Shown here: positions 11,970-22,924 of the stretch, in pieces
Layout of the letters: each line of letters begins with the position of its first letter
Position numbering within the stretch: the first letter of the stretch is position 1
Source of the DNA: Vanilla planifolia
Taxonomy: Eukaryota; Streptophyta; Magnoliopsida; Asparagales; Orchidaceae
DNA length: 64,000 nt
Direction of reading: 5' to 3'
Assembly (NCBI GenBank): GCA_023846275.1
Contig: CM043877.1
Span: forward strand, 18,334,607-18,398,606
Program-made: the position numbers and the translations under genes
The notes under the pieces: model-generated
The model's input: the letters and a program-made list of their open reading frames with translations, nothing else
Told to the model about the DNA's origin: nothing
Database searches by the model: none

Positions 11970-13210
11970 TATGATTTTCACATCAAAAATCATTAATAAT
12001 TTTTAGCCATCTTCTTTGCCTAAAATTTAATTCCTTTTGAGTGAAGATATATTTTAAGCTTTAATGATTAGGAAATATCATTCATTTAACTTTGTATAAG
12101 TAATGTCTCCAAATTTTTTGGGCAAAAATTGTGGCTGCTTGTTCCAAATCAAACACGAGATAATTTTTTTTCATGTGACTTAAGCTGTCTAGATGAAAAG
12201 GAAATTACCTTATGATGTTGCATCAATACACAGCCTAGTCCTTGCAATGAGGTATCACTGTATATCTGATAACCTTCTGTGCCTTCTGACACTACTAGAA
12301 TTGGAGTTGTAGTTAATTTCTCTTTCAGTATTTGGATGCTATTCTCACAAGCTGCATCCCAATCAAATTTTGTTGTCTTCCGTGTAAATTGGTTAATGGT
12401 GCGACAATCTTAGAAAAACCCTTAACAAACTTCATGTAATATTCTGTCAATCCCAGGATGCTTCTGACCTCAGTCATGATTGTGGGTCTTGGCCAATCTA
12501 TGATAGTCAAAATTTTTTGTGAATCCATAGAGATCCCTTCTGTACTAACAACATGTCCTAAGAAAATAAATTTGGATAACCAAAACTCATATTTCGAGAA
12601 TTTGGCATATTATTTGTTTCCTCTCGAAGTCTGAAATGTTAAATATAAATGTATACCATGTTCTTCCAAGGAATTAGAATAAATCAGGATATCATCAAAT
12701 AATACAATAATAAAGTGATCTAAATATTTCTTGAACACTCAATTCATTAAATCCATAAAGGTTGCTGGTGTCTTGGTTAGCCCAAAGGGTAGTACTAAGA
12801 ATTCGTAGTGTCCATACCTAGTTCTGAAGCCATCTTTGAAACATCTTTTTGCTTGATTTTTAATTGATGATATCTAGATCACAGATCAATTTTGGAAAAT
12901 ACAACTATTCCATGCAATTGATCAAATAACTCATTAATCCATGACAAAGGATATTTGTTCTTAATAGTGATTTTATTGATTTCTCGATAGTCACCACACA
13001 TACGAAGACTACTGTCTTTCTTTTTCACAAATAGGATAGGTGCCCCTATGGGGACACACTTGGCCTAATAAATCTTTTGTCTAATAATTCTTGTAGTTAT
13101 ATTTTAACTTATTGTAGTTCAGCAATTGTCATATGATAAAGAGATTTCGAAATTGGCTCAGCATCAGGAATCAATCAAATTTCAAAATTAATTTCTCTAT
13201 CTGGGGGTAA
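11970..13210 (-). pseudogene. Gypsy reverse transcriptase and RNase H (degenerate)
   Basis: Minus-strand fragments follow the order of a Ty3/gypsy reverse transcriptase: 'PDAEPISKSLYHMTIAELQ' near 13170, '[20 protein letters not shown]' near 13010, 'VVFSKIDL' followed by a stop near 12880, the catalytic box 'VLFDDILIYS' near 12690 with both aspartates kept, and 'GHVVSTEGI' to '[20 protein letters not shown]' at 12560-12400. RNase H-like text ('QIYSDTSLQGLG', 'ISFSSRQLKSHE') follows at about 12290-12170. Multiple in-frame stops and frame shifts make it a pseudogene. These domains would copy the element RNA into DNA in cytoplasmic particles. Confidence 0.9.
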
Positions 13211-13419
13211 CCCTGATAATTCATCAGAGAAAACATCCAAATATTCTGTAACTATCGGTACTTCTGAGGGTTGACGAAATTGTCTATCCCAATCCATAAT
13301 GGACACCAGACATCCTTCACATACTTTCTTTAGTAGCTTCTAGGCTTTGAGCACAACTATGATAAGAATTTTTCTCCTTTTGCCAAAATAGATTAATTTA
13401 TCTTCTCTAGGGATTAGGA

Positions 13420-13800
13420 TTTCAATCCTCTTTTCATAGCAATCTATTTTTACTTTATACTCAAACAACCAATCCATGCCAAGAATTACATCAAATTACG
13501 TCAGAGATAGGATATATAGCAATACTAAGAATTTCTTTCCTCCGAGGTCTATCTCATCTTCAATAAACTTTTCTACACTGATACTGTTTCCATCCGACAT
13601 TTTTACTACTAATAGATCTTTTATGGAGTGTAATAAGACATTTATTTGCCTCGATGTATTAGTGGATATAAAAGAATGTGAGGCTCCACAATCAAAGAGT
13701 ACAGAAACAGGTAATTTGTGTAACACTAGCATACCTATAATGACATCTGTAGAGTGTGAAGCTTCTTGCGGAAGGATCGAATAAATACGCACCTGAACTC
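13420..13800 (-). pseudogene. Gypsy aspartic protease (degenerate)
   Basis: The active-site region reads 'VLFDCGASHSFIS' with the aspartate codon at about 13693-13691. The family normally has D-S/T-G-A, so the serine/threonine is replaced by cysteine. Downstream the frame meets a stop at 13496, and the expected 'DVILGMDWL' box is found in another frame at about 13495-13470, showing a frameshift inside the protease. The domain would cut the gag-pol polyprotein. Confidence 0.85.
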
Positions 13801-13929
13801 CCCTTTTTGTCGCTCCACCTCTAACCATAGCACTTGAAGTCGTCGTATATCCACGGCCTCTACGTCGACTTGCATCATCCGTAACTCCACTAGTTGAAGC
13901 ACTGATAGTTTTCAGTTCTAATAATTTTG

Positions 13930-14906
13930 GGCAATCTCGAGCAATATTCCCTGGTTCTTTGCATAGGTAGCATCTGATTGGTGGGATAGACTCTAATCTA
14001 CATTCTCCTCTATGCCATTTTTCACATTTTCCACATCTACTTGTTCCACTTGAACTCAAACTAACTCTGTTAGTGCTCGATTCATATGGTCTGAACCTAC
14101 TAGATCTTGAATGAGTAGAAGTTTCTCCTCTTAAAAAACTAAGACTATCACTTTTTTTCTATGAATCTGAATTTAGACTTTAGAGAATCAAATCTTTTCT
14201 TCTCTTCTTCTTTACTAGCTGCCAACAAACTGAGTTCCAACTCAACCATATGGGCATGCTCCAGTAATTCCACATAATTTGTTGTTCGAATTGCTACTAA
14301 AGCTGCTCAAATTTCGTCTCGTAAGCTTCGTCGAAACACGTAACACCATTGTTCTTCGGGTGTTACTAAATGGGTGCACATATTTAGCCAGGTGAGAGAA
14401 TTTGATTTCATTTGCGGTAACTAACATACTAACTTGCCTGAGATTGTTCAACTCCTCTCTCATTTTGGCTTTGATTGAAAGGAGCATATACCATTACTCA
14501 AATTCTTCTGTGAATTCTTCCCAGGAGATGTCTTTCATCGGTCGACTTGAAAATTAAAGCCGATGTCGAGAACTCCACCACAGTCTGGCAACATCTTTTA
14601 GTACCAAAACTGCCAAGGCGACCTTTTTATCAGTTAAGCAAGACATCCCTTCAAAGATAATATTCATTTGCACTAGCCAGTTTTCGTCAATAATAAGATC
14701 CTCTTCCCCAGCAAAAGAAGGGAGATGCAACCGCTAAAATTGGTCAACCACCAAGTCAATAGATGCCTCTCTTCTATGGCTACCAGTGCTTCTAATTGAT
14801 TTCAAAAAAGAGACTAAGGTTTGCACTAATTCCTGTTTCGTATCTCCTTGCTGCTCTCATTCTTTACCTTAACTATATTTTTAGGGTTAGATTCAGATCT
14901 TTCCAT
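13930..14906 (-). pseudogene. Gypsy gag (degenerate)
   Basis: The start codon is placed at 14906 (minus strand, 'MERSESNPKN'), about 140 bp beyond the primer-binding site. A stop follows within about 25 codons, so the frame is broken early. The central part (14487-14242) is open for 81 codons. Near the C-terminus are two zinc-binding motifs: CGKCEKWHRGEC (14035-14000), typical of chromovirus gag, and the retroviral-type knuckle at 13972-13931, which reads CYLCKEPGNIARDC with asparagine where CX2CX4HX4C requires histidine. Gag would build the particle and bind RNA. Confidence 0.85.
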
Positions 14907-15047
14907 GGTTTAGAGTATATTGTAATCGTGCAAAACCATATAAGATATTTGACAACTAACGTCTAAGCTACAAGTAACACTAAAGATGCAATACATATGT
15001 TGTACTGGTGTCCTAACTACCAATTCCTACCTACTCCTGAACCAAAG

Positions 15048-15059
15048 GCTCTGATACCA
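15048..15059 (-). promoter_or_regulatory. Primer-binding site (initiator Met-tRNA type)
   Basis: Plus-strand 'gctctgatacca' is the reverse complement of TGGTATCAGAGC, the usual plant initiator methionine tRNA site. It lies four bases from the right LTR, confirming minus-strand orientation. Confidence 0.9.
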
Positions 15060-15704
15060 CCTTTGTCAAGCCCCCACCTCAACAAGTACCACTAGATAAC
15101 AAAATCAACATCATAGATTTTTTTGCCGCTATTACATCAAGTGAGGAGAAGGAACAAAACCCAAGGTGGGGACCCAACATTGAGACAAACCCCAACTCCT
15201 ATTCAAACCCATTTCAAAAAACAAACCATGGAATTGAACTAAAATATTTACATAATGACCTGAAAATCAAAAATATAAATAAAGACATGTTTTTAAAAGT
15301 TTACTCACACCAAGCCCTCCCCTCTCTCATATATTTAGTGAAAAGGGCTCTCCTATTGTAGCAACTAGCAACTTTCCTAGCTCTTGGTGTATTGGTTTCA
15401 TGAGATGCATGACCTATGATGTAAGCACTAAATGAGATTTGATAGATCTCAGTAGATAAATCCATAATAATTAACAAAGTATGAAAGAGAAATGAAAAGA
15501 CATACCATGAACAGTGAAGATGAATCGTACTCATAAAACTAAAACCATACAAGATGTCATATATAATGCCAGATGAAAAACCAAAGAAATGTCGATTCCT
15601 TATTATTTCTAATTATAAGTGTGTTATTTGTAGGCCCGATTCCCTTTAACGTATTATCCTCTATGGATCCAAGAAATGACCACCAACCAGCATCCAACCA
15701 AGCA

Positions 15705-16056
15705 CATAACACTAGGCAGATATTTAATCCGAAGATCGATACCCTGCGATCTAACATGCTGGGCCTAGTGCCACCAGGCAGGTATGGTACCTATAGCCCT
15801 ATGATCCAACACGCTAGGCCTGGTGTAAATCATCATGGGTTCATAACACATAACACTAGGTAGATATCTGATTCGAAGATCGATACCTTGCGATCCAACA
15901 CAATGGGCCTAGTGCTACCATGCAGGTATGGTACCTATACCCTACGATCCAACGTGCTGGGCCTGATGTAAATCATCATGGGGTCATAGCACATAACACA
16001 AGGCAGATATTTGATCCGAAGATCGATACCATACAATCCAACATGCTGGGCCTAAT
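15705..16056. repeat. Tandem array in right LTR, about 145-bp unit
   Basis: This is the counterpart of 8875-9222, with units near 15705, 15850 and 15990 carrying 'gatcgataccctgcgatc' and 'ccaggcaggtatggtacc' variants. Confidence 0.85.
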
Positions 16057-16333
16057 GGTGAGAATAATGTTCTTTGGGAATCTCATTTTTACTATCATTT
16101 TTCAACCATCAATCCAGATAATTATGCCATATCAAAAGACCTTTTATTTCATATTGTTTCTTCTTTTTTATTTTATTTTCATATCATATTTCTTCTTCCT
16201 TTTTATTTTACTTTCATACCATACTACTTCTTCCTTTTTTTTTATTTTCATATCATATTGCTTCTTCTTTTTTAGTTTTTATGCAAATGAAATAAACTAC
16301 AAAAGCACCTTGTGACAATAAGAAAGCCATGTA

Positions 16334-16338
16334 AAAAC
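16334..16338. repeat. Left target-site duplication AAAAC of nested solo LTR
   Basis: AAAAC precedes the LTR start TGTTACACCC and is repeated at 18238-18242. The uninterrupted sequence 'ccatgtaaaaacaaacacat' is present in the other gypsy LTR at about 9480-9500, giving a paralogous empty site. Confidence 0.93.
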
Positions 16339-18237
16339 TGTTACACCCTTGTGTTTGATGAGTCAAGCATAAATGTTTATATCTCATATGGGCTTACTTT
16401 AAATAAAATTATTAATATTTAATTAAGTCAAGCCATGAATTTTAAATGTCTAAAATAGTGATCTTCAAGGCTCTTGGAGTCATAGTAAGCTTCAAGAAAA
16501 TTGAAGACATGTACTAAAGTTTTCATACTTGATTTTCTTTTTATTTTTCTTAAATTTGATATGTCCAAATTTTGAAATGATGTGGCATACTAGTAGTATT
16601 AATATTTAAAAATGTTATAAAATTAATAATTATTGAATTTTGATTTTTGGGTCAAGCATTATTGATGAAAAGTATAAACATTGGTATTTAACTTTTTAAA
16701 AATTATTTAAGAATTATTTTTCATGAATTTCTTTTCATAGTCATTTAAAAAACTTATGATACTATAATAATATAAAATTATTTTGGTACACTTATATTTA
16801 AAATTTTTGCACAAAAAGTCCCACAAAACACCCTAAGACAATGTTACTCTTTAGAATTTTCACTGTAGCATTGGGCGGGTCAACTCGACTCGACCAGACC
16901 ACTGGCCCATCCAGGCTTTTAGAAATTAAAAAAATAAATATAAAAATTGGTGGACTGACTCGGAAGAGGTGCCCGTAGTCCAAAGGAATTCAGGGAGCAG
17001 GCAACGCCGAACGGAACATAGCAAATTAAGGTCGCAAACAATGCTGAACGGAACATGACGAATTCAGCCCGCAGGCAATGCTAAACGGAACAATGCAAGA
17101 TCAAGTCAACTCGAACCAAGTGATGAAATCTTGGTCAAGGAAGGGGGAGCCAACCCTAAGCAGCTCGAGAGTCATACGAACCAAATTCCTTATAAAGCAC
17201 AATAGCAAAGTTATTTGGGTAATGTAGGACTAAAGTCCAATTTGATTGTCAACGAAGGTAAAAGGGCAAGCGAGATCGGACCACTGAGATTAATCAGCTT
17301 AAAATGACAAGCAGGAGAATCAAACCCGGGCTGAGTAGATATGCACCAAGATGCGTAATCACTGCGATAACTGTTTTAGTTTGACTAGTTTTTGGACACA
17401 TTATACTAATACATGCAGGACACCTGCGTCCGATCAAAAGGTCCAGATCAAGGTCGCTTAGATCCAATGGTCGAGATTAATCTCGAACGGTAAAAATGAG
17501 ATTCAATATGAAACATCCATTTTTGGGCTCCAAATCGGACGGTGGCTACTTTCCATCCGTTACTCAAACGGCTAGTTCATTTTAGAGCCATTGCGAGTGA
17601 TTTTAGAGCTCAAATTTAAGCTCTATAAATAAGGAATGATGAAGAACTTCTATGGGTGGAATTTGCTAAGATCCCAAAGCTTTCAGATCACGATTTTGAG
17701 CAAAATCAAGTGAATACAGTGCTTCCAATTTTATAAAGAGAAAGTGACAGGAAGGATTCCGAAATAAGAGGTTTTTGCTTCAACAATCTTTCAATCTCTA
17801 TTCCTCCATTTTTTGGTGTTGTGTGCCTCCTATTTCTTTTAAAGTTATTTTAAGTTTTGCCAATTGTTGTATTTTTTTCTTTGGGGTAAGGGCATCTCAG
17901 CATTGCGCAACAGCCTAAGGTTTGAGTTGAGCCTGGAAAAACTCAAGTAGGTTTGGGATTGGCGTAGGTAAAATCCCAAGTATGTTTGAGGTAAGCTGTA
18001 CGAAAAACCTCTATTGCAATTTGGTATTTTTAGTATTGTTTTTCCCAAAACCAGTTGGGGTTGGATGTAGGCTCGATTTTGAGTCGAACCACTTTAAAAA
18101 TCTTTTGTGTTATATTTCTTCTTATTCATGCTTAAAAGATTTAATTTTTAATTGAAACAAAAAATCGAAAGAAAATTTTATTTACCACAATTCACCCTCC
18201 CCCTCTTATTGGATTTTTTTAAGCACAAAGAACTTCA
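16339..18237 (+). mobile_element. Ty1/copia solo LTR (1899 bp) nested in gypsy LTR
   Basis: The insert begins TGTTACACCC and ends AACTTCA with AAAAC on both sides. It contains no internal coding region, so it is a solo LTR, normally produced by recombination between the two LTRs of a full element. Its first 450 bp resemble the 5' LTR at 53917 ('ggcatactagtagtattaa', 'aatttcttttcatag'), and it shares a GC-richer middle with 'aacggaac' repeats and 'gatccaatgg' words. The end ('aattcaccctccccctctt') is also of that family. It is an older, diverged member of the family represented by the element at 54-61 kb. Confidence 0.93.
17622..17631 (+). promoter_or_regulatory. TATA box of the solo LTR
   Basis: 'tctataaata' stands after the GC-richer part of the LTR, in the same relative place as 'tatatatata' at 55111 in the intact element. 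It probably marked the U3/R border. Confidence 0.55.
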
Positions 18238-18314
18238 AAAACAAACACATATTAATATGCTACATCATGAGGTTAGGGATTTATCTACCTGATTTCTTGC
18301 CCACTTTTGATTAT

Positions 18315-18600
18315 CCTTATTGGTCGTCCTTGTCGCCCACCAGAACTCCTCTAAGAGCACGGCGACAGCTATCGAAAATCTCACACAACTCCCGGTCTTC
18401 TTGATGTCCTTACGAAATCCTCGCCAATCGTCACTGTCACGTGTCGGACTCCTCTAAGAGCACGGCGACAGGTGTCGAAAACCTTGCACAACTCTCGGAC
18501 CTTAAGGAATTCTCGCCAGCCATCACTGTCGGGTTCCAAAACTCCTTTAAGAGCAAGGAGACGACTATCGAAAATCTCGCACAACTCCTGGAAGACTTTC
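18315..18600. repeat. Tandem array in right LTR, 93-104-bp unit
   Basis: Counterpart of 9574-9850; three units with 'actcctctaagagcacgg' and 'cacaactc'. Open frames across it are not genes. Confidence 0.85.
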
Positions 18601-18992
18601 CCTCACACTCCAGCAACCTCCCTGTAGTACGTAGATTTCACAAAAGTGCTTTCCAAATGCACCCTGGTTAGCTTTTATAATCGTGGTGGAAATTTCTCAA
18701 ACCGTCGTGAACCGGCCTCCAGAAGGCTTAAGAATTGACTATTTTGCATAACACCCCCTCCAAATTTGTTATGTGTGCATATATCCTCCACTTGGAGAGA
18801 TTGACCTGCATTGAAATTCGTAAAATTGCACATATACCCAGCGTAGCCAACATCCTTTAAAATTACAAATATACCTTCCATCAAAACGAATTTGAGGTAT
18901 GCCGACATTTACAAAATTACAAATCTATCATTAACGTTACGAATTTATCCCAGATCTTTAAAAATTCATAAGAAAAAACTAAGGCTGTTACA

Positions 18993-18997
18993 TTATC
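18993..18997. repeat. Right target-site duplication TTATC of gypsy element
   Basis: It matches 8241-8245 and directly follows the LTR end. Confidence 0.9.
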
Positions 18998-19880
18998 TGT
19001 ATATACAAATTAATTTTAATCCTTATTCAATTGGGGTTATGTGTTTATATATGAACATAATTTATTTTTGAATATCTAATATGACAATCTTTTTCCTTAC
19101 ATAGTACTCCCTTTTCATCAAAATCATTATTTTTCACTAAATGATTTTTTAATCATTAAGTGTGTCCATTATTTACTCTCACAAACTATTACAAGTCGAC
19201 TCTACTATATCGTTAGTATTGCTAAGATGATTCTTATCATTTCAACAATTACACCAACTTTATAAGAATAATTCTCATCGACCATCGCTCAATTATCTTT
19301 TTTAGAATCATCAACTTCAACTTTATTAAATAATGATCTTCAATTTTATCTTTGACTACATTGTCTTCAACTATGCCACCTAATTTTTATATAATGAACT
19401 TTATTAGCTTTGCCAACAAGTTCGTTGTATGGAATTTTAGCCTTTGGCTTTAATATCCATTTGAATATGCCGCATTAATGATTAACACTAAAATTTGCTT
19501 ATATCCATTGGTCTATTTAATATATATTTTTTTTATTATAATTTATTTTCTTGTACTAAGGTGAATTTGTAAAGATTTTGGAAAATTATTGTTTAACTGT
19601 GGATGAAAAAAATGAAAGATTTGTGCCAATAATTATCTCAAAAAGTTTATTTATAAGTTAATTTTATATTGCACTTCCATTCAATTAGTAAATGACTATA
19701 CATTATAATAATCTTATGAATACCTTTAGATCGTATCTTAAATTGACGGCAAAGAAAGGGTCCATACCTATACCATCGGAGCATTGGTCTTCATTTCTTA
19801 CGAGCAAAAACCATTTGCGCCATTAATTTATGCCGCCACCCGTGATGATGAACCCTGTTCTTCTTCTCCATTTTCCACTT
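18998..19880. other. Intergenic DNA upstream of the DUF538 copy
   Basis: This is AT-rich, with no coding region or repeat that I can support. It becomes less AT-rich from about 19740 toward the promoter of the next gene. Confidence 0.5.
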
Positions 19881-19886
19881 TCCAAC

Positions 19887-19894
19887 TATAAATA
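19887..19894 (+). promoter_or_regulatory. TATA box of DUF538 gene copy
   Basis: 'tataaata' sits 67 bp before the ATG at 19961, inside a pyrimidine-rich promoter-like stretch. This spacing fits a plant core promoter with a 5' leader of about 35-40 bases. Confidence 0.65.
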
Positions 19895-19960
19895 CTCACC
19901 CAATGAATCGACCTCTCTATCGCTCCTTTCTTGCTTAATTTAATATATTTGTTCCAACAA

Positions 19961-20359
19961 ATGGCATCGCCGAGCATCTAGAGCTATTGCAATGGCGCAG
20001 AAGTCGTTAGCGGAGACGAACTCTGTAAGAAGAAGTCGATACAATTGCTCGAAGAGCTGTGCCTTCCCAGGGGGCTGTTCACCTTGGAAGACATGGAGGA
20101 GTACGGCTACAACCGTGAGGCTGGCTTCCTGTGGCTGATCCAAAAGAAGAAGGACCACCTTCAAGCAGATCAAGCCGTGTCTTATGCTCCCGAGGCGACT
20201 GTTTTTATGGAGAAGTTTAAGCTGAAGAAGATGACGGGAGTGAAGACGAAGGAGTTGCTGCTTTGGCTCTCCGTCGTCGAGAAACCTACTTCGGAGAAGC
20301 TGACCTTCAAGACGGGAACAGGGCTCTCCGATAGCTTCCTTGCTTCGGCTTTTGGGTGA
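19961..20359 (+). pseudogene. DUF538-family protein gene, premature stop at codon 7
   Basis: From the ATG at 19961 the frame reads MASPSI, then TAG at 19979-19981, then continues open to a TGA at 20357-20359. The 125 codons after the stop match the plant DUF538 family from end to end: a GAE..GDELCKKKSI-type N-terminus (codons about 13-27), 'LLEELCLPRGLF' (29-40), 'EEYGYNREAGFLWLIQKKK' (46-64), 'KKMTGVKTKELLLWLSVVE' and a final 'GTGLSDSFLASAF'. The family has no settled enzymatic role; members are small plant proteins linked by some studies to stress and chlorophyll turnover. The region is GC-richer than its surroundings and has a TATA box, so it looks recently functional. No downstream in-frame ATG precedes the conserved core, so the stop should abolish it unless it is a sequence error. 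No intron is seen. Confidence 0.85.
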
Positions 20360-22248
20360 GCGAATGAAGATTTCCAATCTGATCGTGATGTCTTTATTTG
20401 TGATTTCTGTTGTTCTGTTTTCAAGTGTCTTAAAATTCGTACGGTTGTTCATCTGCTATTAGTCTATAGTTGAAGTTTGAATGGCTTATGCCACTATTAG
20501 TCATAGTTGCAAGCATGATATTATCCCGTATTTCGTATAATATCTGTAAATCTAACTTTTTATATGGAGACAAAGATTCATTTACTTATGTTCTGAAATA
20601 TATTATGTTAATCATAAAAAAAATAAGTATTTTTTTAAAAATAATATTATAAAAATTGTTGGAAATTAAAAGATTAGTAATATCGATTCATATAAGTTCT
20701 CATTATTCAATTGTGAGTAAGAGATCCTCCTATGTTCAAATACTTCATAACAAGAGAAGTTAGAAAGAATCATTTGAAGTGTTTTGCAGCGTTAAGAAAT
20801 AAATGTCAGATTGTTTTTAATACAAGATACACATAAAAGATCAGTGCTGAAAAAAATGACTTAAGGTAGATAGCCAAGTAGAACCCGTATGGTTTATGAA
20901 CATATAATTATATTCATTTAACATACTAGAAAAAATGTATTAACATATTGCATAAGTTTGACATGATATTTGAACACGTGTTATTATAAGTTCAATGTGA
21001 TATGAGGTGAGACAACAAAGTGTGCAATCCAATTGCCATTGTGTGGGGATGGAGCATAAGTATCAACCATTGCAACAAAAATTCCTATTCCCAACAAGTT
21101 TGCAAAAGGGATGATCAGTGGTCGATCTATGTGTCCAAGAACATTTTGTGCTTAAATAATAGTTGTAAAAAAATACTTTTACAACTATTGTATTGCAAAT
21201 TATCTATAAAAGATAATACAACAGTTGTCTAAAATAGCTATTGTAGTAAATTCTATGAGTTTATAGTTTTTTCTTATGCAAACAATTACATAAACCATTT
21301 TGCATCTATTGTGCATGATAAACCACATAAACCCTCAAACCAATCTCATAGCTAACTTTCCACCATATTATCATCATCGATGTGCTAGTCAACATAACAA
21401 TAAATATAACTATCACTTAGCCTTTTCTCTCTCTGAATAAACCATTCATGGCTTCACCATCAACCTTAGTATGATAATCTCTTGCTTTTCCTAGCCATTA
21501 CAAACCCCTCATCTTCTCAAATTTATCCCAAGCAAAAACTTCTCTATTATTTTGTTATTTTTCTATCCCTAAAAACTCAAATTGTGCCTACTTATCACAT
21601 ATCGCATGACAAATGTAAAACTTAACTTGTTACCATTTAAAATGTGAATTTTATAATATGTTTAATTATAAAGTCATATAATTATTGTCAAAAAATAAAA
21701 AAATAATTATATTTATAATGAATTAAGTATGAATAAAATGATAATTTTATATTTTTTGTATTAAACATTATCACTTCTAAGTTATATATATGTTGGAGAA
21801 CATAAATATGAGAGAAAAGCAAGAGGAGCAAATAAAGCTTGCATGAAGAGCAACATGTTTTACTCTCTTGAAGTTCTTTTGTTCAAGAGAAACTAAAACA
21901 TTTTTTTATGAGAGAGTTTATGTAACATCCTAAGCTCCTATATCAATTACATTTGGTTGGAACATTTTAAACGTATTTGAATAGTGTGATCAATGAAATA
22001 GATTTGCAGCTAAGTATTTTGGAATAATTAATATTTAAAATATTAAATAAGATGAAAAAATTATAAAATAAAATTGAAAGTGTAGAGTTCGATGAATAGT
22101 TTATACTAAAATTTGTTTGACAAAATTTCGAGGTTATTTTGTATGCAAACTACAATAAATATCAATTCTTATAAAGTTTAAATAAAAAGACACTTTTCTA
22201 GTAGTTGAAAATATTTATATAAATCATTTTATATCTCTAAGCTTTCTA
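20360..22248. other. AT-rich intergenic DNA with a small palindrome
   Basis: No gene is recognised. Apart from the hairpin at 21158-21189 and the word 'tgtaacatcctaagctcc' near 21920, which resembles the start of gypsy-type LTRs, nothing bounded is seen. Confidence 0.45.
21158..21189. repeat. Perfect 13-bp inverted repeat with 6-base loop
   Basis: 'aatagttgtaaaa' at 21158-21170 is the reverse complement of 'ttttacaactatt' at 21177-21189. Further 'acaacagttgt' text follows near 21220. Such arrays of 'acaactgtt' words are seen near the ends of some plant CACTA DNA transposons, but no terminal CACTA or target duplication was found. Confidence 0.6.
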
Positions 22249-22924
22249 GGGGAGGAGTAAGAAGCCATGGAAAGTTCTTAGGTCTCCTTGGCTAACTAAA
22301 ATCCAAAAAATGGATAGTAGGAGAGAGCTCGTGCAATAAAGCTCAATAACTACAAGGAACATGTTTATTTGGTGAGGAGATCATGGAGGGAAATCTAATA
22401 AACAACTAAGTTAAGCATTCATAAGTTCTCTTTTTCATTTTAGGGATTTAGTGAGGTTCAAAATTTGTCTTACTAAGTGAGCACAGGAGAGTTTAGATCT
22501 TATGATTATATATCCTTCGAGCTAATTGGAAATGTAATAAGCATTATGAAAAGGAAATTTAGTTCATAAGCAAACTTGTTGTGTTAGGGGATGAGGAATA
22601 AGCTATGGAAAGTTCTCAAGTATCCTAGGCTAACCAAAATCCAAAAAGTGGATGGTAAAAGAGATCTCATGCAATAAAGCTTGATAATTATTAGGAAGAG
22701 GTTTATCTAGTGAGTAGATCTTGAAGAAAAATCCAATAAACAACTAAGCTAAGCATTCCTAAGTTCTCTTTTCCATTTTGGGGATTTAGTGAGGTTAAAA
22801 ATTTTTCTTGATAAGTGAATGCAAAAGAGCTTAAAACTTATGATTGAATATCCTTGGAGCTAATTGAAAATGTAATAAGTGTTATGGAAAAGGAATTTTG
22901 TTTGTAAGCAAACTTGTACCTTTA
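22249..22924. repeat. Tandem duplication, two copies of 338 bp
   Basis: Copy one 22249-22586 and copy two 22587-22924 are collinear: 'atggaaagttct' is at 22267 and 22605, and 'gcaaacttgt' closes both. They differ at many positions, so the duplication is old. No coding content is seen; it lies in text resembling an LTR. Confidence 0.85.

Larger units (their letters stand above)
8246..18992 (-). mobile_element. Complete but defective Ty3/gypsy chromovirus
   Basis: The element is bounded by LTRs starting TGTCAAGC and ending GTTACA on the plus strand, with matching TTATC duplications outside. The coding strand is minus: the primer-binding site (core 15048-15059, complementary in form to initiator methionine tRNA) lies next to the right LTR, and a purine-rich tract (reverse of 10327-10345) next to the left LTR. 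Order on the minus strand is gag, protease, reverse transcriptase, RNase H, integrase, chromodomain, which defines a chromovirus; LTR length and the HCCC-type gag suggest the Tekay/Del group, though I cannot prove the clade. Stops, frameshifts and lost catalytic residues show it is dead. A copia solo LTR is nested in its right LTR. Confidence 0.95.
15064..18992 (-). repeat. Right LTR (5' LTR) of gypsy element, interrupted
   Basis: It starts 'tgtcaagccc' at 15064 and ends 'ggctgttaca' at 18992. Removing the nested solo LTR and one 5-bp duplication leaves about 2025 bp, close to the 2081 bp of the left LTR. The internal arrays at about 15705-16055 and 18315-18600 match those of the left LTR. 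Confidence 0.93.

Noticed and set aside
20182-20452. Minus-strand open frames over the DUF538 copy
   Set aside because: They are shadows of the plus-strand coding sequence, where the domain match lies.
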